Of a DNA stretch of 64,000 nucleotides, positions 57,670 to 64,000 are shown in pieces (positions within the stretch are counted from its first letter, which is position 1; each line of letters opens with the position of its first letter). Position numbers and translations under genes: made by a program. Location of the stretch: NCBI RefSeq assembly GCF_026241315.1, contig NZ_JAPHNA010000010.1, positions 1 through 64,000 on the forward strand, read 5' to 3'. The notes beneath the pieces were generated by a model. The model made no database searches. It was not told where the DNA came from and was given only the letters and a program-made list of their open reading frames with translations. The stretch is from Campylobacter sp. MIT 21-1684 (GTDB taxonomy: Bacteria > Campylobacterota > Campylobacteria > Campylobacterales > Campylobacteraceae).

Positions 57670-58754
57670 ATACTTTTGGCACTAGGTTGAAATTTACAAG
57701 TTTTGGTGAATCTCACGGCAAAGCTCTTGGCTGTGTTGTTGATGGTTTGCCTGCCGGACTTAGGATTGATGAGGAATTTCTACAAAATGAGCTTGATAAA
57801 AGAAGAGGCGGGGGCAGATTTGCTACCTCTCGAAAAGAAAGCGATAGGATTGAAATTTTAAGTGGAATTTTTGAAGGCTTGAGTACAGGAACACCTTTAG
57901 CTATGATTGTTTTTAATGAAAATGCTCGTTCTAAAGATTATGAAAATTTGAAGAATTTATTTCGTCCTGCTCACGCTGATTTTACCTATTTTCATAAATT
58001 TGGCCTAAGAGATTATAGAGGAGGTGGCAGAGCAAGTGCAAGGGAAAGTGTCGCTAGGGTTGCAGCAGGTGCTGTGGCTGCAATGCTTTTAAAAGAATTT
58101 AACATCATTGTAGAGAGTGGAATTTTTGGTATTGGTTCTTGTGTTTCTGCTTTGGAGAATTCTTGTTTTGATTTTGATTTTGCACACAAAAGTGAAATTT
58201 TTTGTCTTGATAGTGCTTTAGAGGACGATTTTAAAAGAGAGATACTTGAGGCAAAGAAAGTAAAAGACAGCGTTGGTGGGGCTGTTTTTACAAGAGTAAG
58301 CAATGTTCCTGTTGGACTTGGAGAAGTTTTGTATGATAAACTTGATTCAAAACTTGCACACGCTTTAATGGGTATTAATGCTGTTAAAGCTGTTGAGATA
58401 GGACAAGGCATAGTAGCAAGTAGAATGCGAGGCAGTCAAAACAATGATGAGCTCTCTCAAGGAAAATTCTTAAGCAATCACGCTGGTGGTATACTTGGAG
58501 GAATTTCAAATGGGGCTGATATAGAGTTAAAAAGCTATTTTAAACCTACTCCTTCTATTTTTAGAACTCAAAAAACTATGGATATTTTCGGCAAGGACGT
58601 GCTTTGTGAGCTTAAAGGCAGACACGATCCTTGTGTAGCGATACGAGGCAGTGTTGTTGCAACGGCTATGGTGCGTCTTGTTTTGGCTGATTGTTTGCTT
58701 TTAAATGCCAACACACAATTAGAAAATATAAAAAAAATATATGAGAAATTTTAA
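57666..58754 (+). CDS. aroC: Chorismate synthase
   Basis: AroC performs the last step to chorismate using reduced FMN. The 362-aa protein has the three family signatures GESHGKALGCVVDGLPAGL near the start, DYRGGGRASARESVARVAAGAVA near residue 115, and FKPTPSIFRTQKTM with GRHDPCVAIRG near the end. Its stop overlaps the convergent small membrane gene by 4 nt. Confidence 0.97.
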   Translation: MNTFGTRLKFTSFGESHGKALGCVVDGLPAGLRIDEEFLQNELDKRRGGGRFATSRKESDRIEILSGIFEGLSTGTPLAMIVFNENARSKDYENLKNLFRPAHADFTYFHKFGLRDYRGGGRASARESVARVAAGAVAAMLLKEFNIIVESGIFGIGSCVSALENSCFDFDFAHKSEIFCLDSALEDDFKREILEAKKVKDSVGGAVFTRVSNVPVGLGEVLYDKLDSKLAHALMGINAVKAVEIGQGIVASRMRGSQNNDELSQGKFLSNHAGGILGGISNGADIELKSYFKPTPSIFRTQKTMDIFGKDVLCELKGRHDPCVAIRGSVVATAMVRLVLADCLLLNANTQLENIKKIYEKF

Positions 58755-59026
58755 TTATTGCGTTTTTTGGAATGAATTTGAAAAATTATAGCTACTAAAA
58801 TGAGAAAACATAAGATATCAAGACTGATGATTGTAAAATTTTGAATTTCTTGTGAAAAAGGCAAGAGAGTATCGGTAAAAAGAATCGAATAAACAGGAGT
58901 AAATAGAAAGATACAGCTTACAAGGACAGAAGTTTTTCTTTTTAAGAAAACTTCTTTATCAAAGATATAAAATACTAAAAGAGTATTGACGATATAGATA
59001 ATATTTTTTAAAAAAAGAATATCCAT
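58751..59026 (-). CDS. Small membrane protein of unknown function
   Basis: With the ATG 4 nt after the preceding stop (MDILFLKNIIYIVNTLLVFY) the protein has 91 aa. It shows three hydrophobic segments (about residues 5-22, 30-50 and 62-82) and a basic end (QIHSKKRNN). No family is recognised. The short gap to the upstream small gene suggests one message and translational coupling. A longer in-frame TTG start overlaps that gene but seems less likely. Confidence 0.6.
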   Translation of the reverse strand: MDILFLKNIIYIVNTLLVFYIFDKEVFLKRKTSVLVSCIFLFTPVYSILFTDTLLPFSQEIQNFTIISLDILCFLILVAIIFQIHSKKRNN

Positions 59027-59030
59027 AAGC

Positions 59031-59213
59031 TTAACGAGCGTCTGTTTTCCATGTAATTCCAAGCGAATAAAAAAGTCTTAAGAAAAAAGGTAGAGCTCGG
59101 TCATCTTGAGAAAGATAAGCAGCTTTAGCCTCTTGTAAATTAAAAGTATTCGCCAAAGAAAGATTTGCAAAGAAAGCAGTGCTTAAAAAAACAACTAGAA
59201 CAAATTTTTTCAT
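59031..59213 (-). CDS. Small exported protein of unknown function
   Basis: The 60-aa protein has a clear signal peptide (MKKFVLVVFLSTAFFANLSLA) and a mature part of about 39 residues (NTFNLQEAKAAYLSQDDRALPFFLRLFYSLGITWKTDAR). AAGGAG precedes the ATG. The abrupt end could mean truncation of a longer gene, since the neighbour upstream (59440-60044) is broken, but no continuation in another frame is convincing because the next frame encodes a membrane protein. Confidence 0.6.
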   Translation of the reverse strand: MKKFVLVVFLSTAFFANLSLANTFNLQEAKAAYLSQDDRALPFFLRLFYSLGITWKTDAR

Positions 59214-59439
59214 TGTATCTCCTTAAATATTGATAAGAAATATTATATTTTATTAAAGTTAATATATTGAAATTATAATAATGTGTTTTTTAGAAAATGC
59301 TAGACATTCTATCAAGGGTTTTAACATTAGCACAAAAACATTTTTTTATTATTTTTTAAACTCGTATTGTCAAATTACTTCCAAGCAAAGCTTTGAAAAA
59401 TTTGAATCTTGAAAAACTAAAAAGTGTTTTTTGATATAT

Positions 59440-60044
59440 TCAAACAAAACAGATTGATTCTATATGTTTTTCTTTTGAATTTTTTATTTTTTCTAAGAGT
59501 CTTTTCACAACTATTACAATGAGAAGAAGAGTATATAAGAAAGTAAAAGCAAGTCCTACAATTTCAAAAAGAATAGCGTTCTATTATTTCTTTTGGAAAA
59601 TCAAAAAGCGTTGAATAAAAAAGCAAAGCACCAAATGAAGTTAAAAAAGAGATTTTTTGCTTACACGGTCTTCAAAAAAAGCGATACAACTCATTAAAAA
59701 AAGAATAATAAAAATAACCAATCCAATATCTAAGAAACCTCCAGGTAATCGTAATGGTCTGTTGTTTGGGTTTGTATAGAAATTTGGTTTGAGAGGAAGT
59801 TTGCGTGGCTTTCCAAAATATATAGGATTATTAGCATATGAGGAAATAAGCACCTAGATAGTATCCAAAATAAAGCGGAAAAGCTCTTTCAGAAATGTAT
59901 TCACCTTTTACTTCTTTCATTTCTTTAAGGTTTAAATTCTAAGTGAGTTTGAATTAAAACTCCGTTTGTAACTTGTGAAAGAACATCTAAAGAGAAATTA
60001 TAAAAACTGCAACTTAAAAGGAGAACGAAAAAGATTTTTTTCAC
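59440..60044 (-). pseudogene. Multiply frameshifted membrane-protein gene
   Basis: Reading the minus strand, one protein can be followed through several frames. It begins with a signal-peptide-like start at GTG 60044 (KKIFFVLLLSCSFYNFSL) that stops at 59925. In another frame comes KEVKGEYISERAFPLYFGYYLGAY, then ISSYANNPIYFGKP to GGFLDIGLVIFIILFLMSC, stopping at 59641. LTSFGALLFYSTLFDFPKEIIER follows, and finally ILFEIVGLAFTFLYTLLLIVIVVKRLLEKI, ending at 59440. Each break shifts frame near a homopolymer or short repeat. The ancestral product was probably an exported or membrane protein of about 190-200 aa with three membrane helices near its end. No family was recognised. Confidence 0.65.
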
Positions 60045-60163
60045 CAAAACATGCCACTTTTGATTTTAAACATCTTTCAATGATTTTAAAAAAGTAAGCT
60101 TAAATTATTATAAAAATATTTATAAAGAATTTAAATATAAAGGTATACTTTTATTATTTTGTG

Positions 60164-60169
60164 TATAAT
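60164..60169 (+). promoter_or_regulatory. Probable -10 box for the ATP-grasp gene
   Basis: TGTGTATAAT lies 28 nt before the ATG at 60197, with AAGGAG as RBS. It indicates that this gene is transcribed on its own. Confidence 0.55.
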
Positions 60170-60196
60170 TGTCGAGTATTTTTTAAGGAGTGTTTA

Positions 60197-61225
60197 ATGA
60201 AAAAAAGTATTGTTTTTTTTGAAGTTAGAGGTGGGAGCGATAAAGGCGAAGATGGATATAGAAAAGACACTATGCCTATGGTGAATGCTCTTAAAGAACG
60301 TGGTTGGAATGCCGAAGTTGTTTTTTTTGAAATCGCTAAAAAAGATGAAATTTATCTTTATGTGAAAGAAAATTTTGATGGTTATGTTTCACGTATTAAT
60401 CCGGGTAATCTTAAAGAAGAAAATGAGTATTTTGATATGTTAAGACAACTTTGCAAAGATGGGCTTATTGGTATGCCTCATCCTGATGCTATGATAGGAT
60501 ATGGAGCAAAAGATGCTCTTACAAAACTTGTTGGCACAGATCTTGTACCAAATGATACTTATGCCTATTATGATATTAAAACTTTTAAAGAGACTTTTCC
60601 AAAAAGCCTTGCAAAAGGTGAAAGAGTTTTGAAACAAAACCGCGGTTCTACAGGTGAGGGGATATGGCGTGTAAGTGTTGAGGGTAACTGTTGTGCCACT
60701 GATACTTTGCCGTTGAATACGAAAATCAAATGCACAGAAGCAAAAGACAATCACGTAGAATACAGAGAGCTTGGAGAATTTATGGATTTTTGCGAACAGT
60801 ATATCATAGGTGATAATGGTATGCTTGTAGATATGACTTTTTTGCCTCGTATTAAAGAAGGTGAGATTCGACTTTTAATGCTTTATAATACACCTGTCAA
60901 TGTGGTCCATAAAAAACCAGCCGAAGGAAGCGATGCTTTTTCTGCAACTCTTTTTAGTGGAGCAAAGTACCGTTATGATAAGCCTGAACAATGGAAAGAA
61001 TTAGTTGATATGTTTTTAAACGAACTTCCAAAAGTGCGTCAAAAACTTGGTGATTATGATCTTCCTTTAATTTGGACTGCAGATTTTATTCTTGATACTG
61101 ATAGCAATGGTAAAGATAAATACATTTTAGGAGAGATTAATTGTTCGTGTGTTGGTTTTACTTCTCATCTTGAGTTAGCTGGAGAGGTTGCTGAAAATAT
61201 TATTCAAATTGTAAGCAAAGCTTAA
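60197..61225 (+). CDS. ATP-grasp carboxylate-amine ligase-like protein, substrate unknown
   Basis: The start is MKKSIVFFEVRGG after AAGGAG; an in-frame upstream ATG would overlap the promoter. The 342-aa protein has an ATP-grasp layout. A Rossmann-like N-terminal part comes first (VSRINPGNL, GMPHPDAMIGYGAKDAL), then the lysine and glycine-rich ATP loop LKQNRGSTGEGIWRV (146-158). The acidic and basic catalytic stretch EGEIRLLMLYNTPVNVVHKKP (222-241) follows, and finally the metal-binding D296 and E313/N315 in WTADFILD and LGEINCSCVGF. It is most like the glutathione-synthetase/RimK superfamily. No substrate or pathway gene is adjacent. It is convergent with a small zinc-ribbon gene, with overlapping stop codons. 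Confidence 0.8.
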   Translation: MKKSIVFFEVRGGSDKGEDGYRKDTMPMVNALKERGWNAEVVFFEIAKKDEIYLYVKENFDGYVSRINPGNLKEENEYFDMLRQLCKDGLIGMPHPDAMIGYGAKDALTKLVGTDLVPNDTYAYYDIKTFKETFPKSLAKGERVLKQNRGSTGEGIWRVSVEGNCCATDTLPLNTKIKCTEAKDNHVEYRELGEFMDFCEQYIIGDNGMLVDMTFLPRIKEGEIRLLMLYNTPVNVVHKKPAEGSDAFSATLFSGAKYRYDKPEQWKELVDMFLNELPKVRQKLGDYDLPLIWTADFILDTDSNGKDKYILGEINCSCVGFTSHLELAGEVAENIIQIVSKA

Positions 61226-61410
61226 GCAAGTTTAATGTCCATTTTCTGTTGGCAAAATGGACATTCTTTAGTTATATTTTTTAAATTCGACTCATATTCT
61301 AGAGTGAAATTTCTATTACAAAATTTACAAACAATATGCCTTGAAAGTATAGGGTAAGAATACCCACTTGATTTCAACATATAGTATTTTATTGGTTTAT
61401 TTATATCCAT
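61222..61410 (-). CDS. Small zinc-ribbon protein of unknown function
   Basis: This is a 62-aa protein with two CxxC knuckles, C28-KF-C31 and C50-PF-C53, a likely single zinc site. The rest is basic and polar (MDINKPIKYYMLKSSGYSYP). No strong ribosome-binding site is seen before the ATG. Its stop overlaps the stop of the ATP-grasp gene on the other strand. The intact zinc ligands favour a real gene. Confidence 0.62.
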   Translation of the reverse strand: MDINKPIKYYMLKSSGYSYPILSRHIVCKFCNRNFTLEYESNLKNITKECPFCQQKMDIKLA

Positions 61411-61460
61411 CTTATATCACAATGTTATAACCTAACTCTTAGCAGATAAACTGCACAGAA

Positions 61461-62117
61461 TCAATAAATAATAATATGCACTTTTTGAGGTCCGTGCACT
61501 CCAAAAACCGTTATTAGTTCTATATCTGCAGTACGGGAAGGACCTGCGATGAATAAAATATTTGAAGGCAAAATTTCATTTTCGTCCTTTATTAAATGCA
61601 ATGCCTGACTTAAACTTTGAACAACATTTTCTTTCTTGAGAAGCATAATGCAAAGTTTTGGAGCTAAAGAAAGCATTCGAGGTTGTTCTTTTGATGAGAC
61701 TACTAAAGCTACCCCGTGTGAGCTCACTCCGGCTCTTGCTTGCACAATAGAAAAATCACTATTAAAAACTTCGTGTCGTAATTCTTCTATGTCTTTATCA
61801 AAGCAAATTTTTTCATTTGCTTGAATTTGAGTTATATCTAAAGGTATATTTGCAGGATAGAGGAGTTTTTTATACCCATAAATCGCAACTATTTCATTAA
61901 TCTTTTTTTCTAAGGTATCCGCACTTGCTTCTTCGACTATGAATTTATTATCACTCATTTTTTGTTTCATTTGTATTAAAGCATCTGAAGTATTTTGAAT
62001 ATGCTCGACAGGATCAATGGTATGAGTAACTTGAAAATCTTTTTCTGTGTAAGCATTTTCAAGCTTCTTTAAAATATTTTCCTTACTTTTTACTGAAATT
62101 TCCTCAATTCTACTCAT
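61461..62117 (-). CDS. lutC: L-lactate oxidation complex subunit LutC
   Basis: LutC belongs to the LUD domain family and is one of three subunits of a flavin-free, iron-sulfur lactate oxidase. I use the ATG (MSRIEEISVK, 218 aa) that overlaps the end of lutB by 8 nt. The LUD core shows QARAGVSSHGVALVVSSKEQPRMLSLAPKLCIML and LFIAGPSRTADIELITVFGVHGPQKVHIII. In C. jejuni the homologous Cj0073c-Cj0075c supports growth on L-lactate. Confidence 0.93.
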   Translation of the reverse strand: MSRIEEISVKSKENILKKLENAYTEKDFQVTHTIDPVEHIQNTSDALIQMKQKMSDNKFIVEEASADTLEKKINEIVAIYGYKKLLYPANIPLDITQIQANEKICFDKDIEELRHEVFNSDFSIVQARAGVSSHGVALVVSSKEQPRMLSLAPKLCIMLLKKENVVQSLSQALHLIKDENEILPSNILFIAGPSRTADIELITVFGVHGPQKVHIIIY

Positions 62118-63549
62118 ATACAACTCCTTGAATTTCTTGTACTTCTTTGTATAAATCTTTTTTTAGCTGTGGTAATTCTTTAAATTTATTCCATTTTTTA
62201 ATTACAGGTAAAGAATGTTTCAAATTGTGTACAAAAAAGTTTAAATAGTGCAATTTTGAAAGTGAAAAACGCCATTGAAATCCATTTGTGGCAAGTTTTC
62301 CAAATTGTCTAAAAGCAAAAGCTTCAAAAGTATTTTTTTCTAAATTTTCATAGCCAAGAGGTGGATTTTCTCCTTGTCCTACTTTATCACAACGAAGTTT
62401 TCTGATGAGTTCGGCCAAAGGAATTTTTACAGGACATACTTCAGAACATCTCCCACAAAGTGAACAGAAACTTAAAATATCACCTGTTTTATCTATACCA
62501 AAAAGGTTTGGACTGATTACTTCGCCTATTGGTCCTGGGTAAATTGTTTGATAGGCGTGTCCGCCGATTTGATCATACACAGGACAAAAATTCATACAAG
62601 CACCACATCGTATACAACGTAATGCTTCGTGATAGTCTTTATGTGCTAGCATATCGCTTCTATGATGGTCAAAAAGTATGATATGAACTTCTTTTGGACC
62701 ATCTAAATCCCCATTTTTACGTGGGGCTGTGATAATATTATTATAAGTTGGGATGAACTGTCCTGTTGCTGAAGGAGTGAGTAGAGAAACCATAGTTGCA
62801 GCATCTTCGAAATTTTCCATTACTTTTTCTATGCCACAAAGTGCAATATGAATATCAGGCGCTGTAGTGCACATTCTACCATTGCCTTCATTCTCAATTA
62901 ACCAAAAAGCTCCTTCTTTAGATACAGCAAAATTAACACCACTTAATCCTAGTTTTAAACCTTCAAACTCGGCTCTTAAATGTTTTCTTGCTATAGAGTT
63001 TAATTCTTCCGGTTCATTGCTTGAAAGTGTAGCTCCTAGTTTTTCTTGAAAAATTTTTCCTACTTCATTTCTATTTCTATGAATCGCTGGAACAACAATA
63101 TGTACAGGACTTTCATTATTAAGTTGCAAAATGAGTTCGCCTAAATCTGTTTCAGTGGCTTTGAATCCTTTTCGTTCAAGATAGTGATTTAAACCTATCT
63201 CCTCACTCGCCATAGATTTGCCCTTGAGAATTGTGCTAATATTCTTTTCACACATTATTTCATAGATGATTTCGCACGCTTCTTCATCTGTACTTGCCCA
63301 ATGTACTTTTAAACCATTTTTTGTAGCATTTTTTTCAAATTCCAAGAGTCTTTCTTTTAAACTCATTAAAGCATTATTTTTTGCTTGTTTTGCTTTGTTT
63401 CTTAAACCTTCCCAATCTGTGAAACGCATTTCAATGACATTGAAACGATTTTTCTGAAGAGTATGCATAGCATTCATTAAATTTTCACGCATTTGTGTAT
63501 CATTAAGTTTTGATTCAACGATTTCTTCGTGTGGAATTTTTTGACTCAT
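62110..63549 (-). CDS. lutB: L-lactate oxidation iron-sulfur protein LutB
   Basis: LutB carries the two [4Fe-4S] clusters of the LutABC complex. In 479 aa there is an N-terminal LUD-like domain (STILKGKSMASEEIGLNHYLE, GVNFAVSKEGAFWLIENEGNGR), then CIRCGACMNFCPVYDQIGGH and CSLCGRCSEVCPVKIPLAELI. A DUF3390-type C-terminal region follows. The start shares ATGA with the lutA stop, and the end overlaps lutC. Confidence 0.96.
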   Translation of the reverse strand: MSQKIPHEEIVESKLNDTQMRENLMNAMHTLQKNRFNVIEMRFTDWEGLRNKAKQAKNNALMSLKERLLEFEKNATKNGLKVHWASTDEEACEIIYEIMCEKNISTILKGKSMASEEIGLNHYLERKGFKATETDLGELILQLNNESPVHIVVPAIHRNRNEVGKIFQEKLGATLSSNEPEELNSIARKHLRAEFEGLKLGLSGVNFAVSKEGAFWLIENEGNGRMCTTAPDIHIALCGIEKVMENFEDAATMVSLLTPSATGQFIPTYNNIITAPRKNGDLDGPKEVHIILFDHHRSDMLAHKDYHEALRCIRCGACMNFCPVYDQIGGHAYQTIYPGPIGEVISPNLFGIDKTGDILSFCSLCGRCSEVCPVKIPLAELIRKLRCDKVGQGENPPLGYENLEKNTFEAFAFRQFGKLATNGFQWRFSLSKLHYLNFFVHNLKHSLPVIKKWNKFKELPQLKKDLYKEVQEIQGVVYE

Positions 63550-64000
63550 AATACTGCTCCTTCAAGACGTTTGAATAAAAAGTCATACAAATGAATGCCT
63601 TTAATGTCAAGTTTCATTCTACGCATAGTTCCATCTATATTTAACAGACAGCCTCCATCGCCACTGATGAGGTATTTTGCTCCTGTATTTTGAATGTCTT
63701 TAATTTTATTTTGCACCATAGCATTTGAGATATGAGGTTCTTTAACTGAAAATGTTCCACCAAATCCACAGCATTCTTCTTCATATTCTAAGTTTATAAG
63801 TGTAACATTTTGTAGTTTCTTCAGTAAATTTTTACTTGATTCTATGCTTTTTTGTACTCTTAAAGCGTGGCAATTTGAATGCCAAGTTACCGTGATAGGC
63901 TCTCCTTTATCTTCGTATTGTACATTTAAAACCTTATCTAAATATTGAGAAAGCTCTATAACTCGTGAGCTAAAATGTTGTACTCTTTCATACTCAACAC
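63546..64000 (-). CDS. lutA: L-lactate oxidation subunit LutA (5' part beyond the window)
   Basis: I translated the last 151 codons from the right edge. They contain the second CCG domain of LutA: WHSNCHALRVQKSIESSKNLL, EECCGFGGTFSVKEPHISNAM and SGDGGCLLNIDGTMRRMKLDIKGIHLYDFL, ending KRLEGAVL. These cysteine motifs bind an iron-sulfur cluster in the lactate-oxidising complex that passes electrons to the respiratory chain. The stop overlaps the lutB start. The N-terminal CCG domain and promoter are outside the window. Confidence 0.93.
   Translation of the reverse strand, partial: VEYERVQHFSSRVIELSQYLDKVLNVQYEDKGEPITVTWHSNCHALRVQKSIESSKNLLKKLQNVTLINLEYEEECCGFGGTFSVKEPHISNAMVQNKIKDIQNTGAKYLISGDGGCLLNIDGTMRRMKLDIKGIHLYDFLFKRLEGAVL

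Noticed and set aside
1-64000. CRISPR arrays, prophage, insertion sequences, toxin-antitoxin or restriction systems
   Set aside because: No regularly spaced repeats, transposase, integrase, Cas, methylase-restriction pair or toxin-like pair was recognised on either strand.

Overview
The window is AT-rich, gene-dense chromosomal DNA from a Campylobacter of the thermotolerant C. jejuni/C. upsaliensis/C. lari type. The evidence is the CadF adhesin, the cts DNA-uptake operon, the epsilonproteobacterial flagellar gene set (flgI-flgJ-flgM-flgN-flgK, pflB, fliL), a tmRNA tag ANNVKFAPAYAKVA close to the Campylobacter type, and katA followed by an ankyrin-repeat gene. Genes are packed with overlaps of 1-32 nt. 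No tRNA, rRNA, CRISPR array, insertion sequence, prophage or long poly-G contingency tract was seen. Compared from memory with C. jejuni NCTC 11168, the order is a mosaic of conserved blocks joined at new junctions, so this is probably not C. jejuni itself.

Layout. 0-7.6 kb: tilS (cut by the left edge), rimO, prfB, truD, thiL, two unassigned genes and an RsmD-like methyltransferase. 7.7-11.7 kb: flagellar cluster flgI-flgJ-flgM-flgN-flgK, with a sigma54-type promoter before flgI and a sigma28-type promoter before flgM. 11.8-13.3 kb: a TIGR02757-family gene and a TSUP transporter. 13.3-22.5 kb (minus strand): pyruvate:flavodoxin oxidoreductase followed by the transformation operon ctsR-D-P-X-E-F. 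22.6-26.7 kb: cadF, rplM-rpsI, an AI-2E/AmaA-type membrane protein and ruvB. 26.9-29.1 kb: a small Hpt-like gene directly abutting tmRNA, then msrPQ. 29.2-32.5 kb: an EamA transporter, kdsA, ribH, nusB and pyrF. 32.6-39.1 kb: der, aroK, trpS, serS and pflB. 39.5-43.2 kb: an apparently accessory tricarballylate/citrate-type operon tcuC-tcuA-tcuB. 43.4-47.5 kb: iron and oxidative-stress genes (a DUF2325-like protein behind a Fur-like palindrome, flavodoxin, catalase, ankyrin protein, RidA). 47.5-53.7 kb: tpiA, pgk, gapA, nadD, rsfS, a phosphohexomutase, fliL and acpS. 53.7-58.8 kb: dnaG, a LapB/YciM-like TPR and zinc-ribbon protein, rnhA, rnc and aroC. 58.8-60.0 kb: two small secreted or membrane ORFs and a multiply frameshifted membrane-protein pseudogene. 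60.2-61.4 kb: an ATP-grasp ligase of unknown substrate facing a small zinc-ribbon protein. 61.5-64 kb: the L-lactate oxidation operon lutA (cut by the right edge)-lutB-lutC.

How the genes work together. The metabolic picture is a microaerophile that lives on organic acids: LutABC makes pyruvate from lactate, pyruvate:flavodoxin oxidoreductase oxidises it, and the flavodoxin at 44.0 kb is the likely electron acceptor. gapA/pgk/tpiA probably serve gluconeogenesis, and tcuCAB would add a further tricarboxylic acid. The flagellar, adhesin and DNA-uptake loci account for motility, host-cell binding and natural transformation.

No convincing new defence or mobile system was found. The most interesting items are the orphan ATP-grasp ligase, the LapB-like protein, the CadF variant at the fibronectin-binding motif, the tcu operon without a regulator, the decayed membrane gene, and the palindromes upstream of the iron/peroxide genes.
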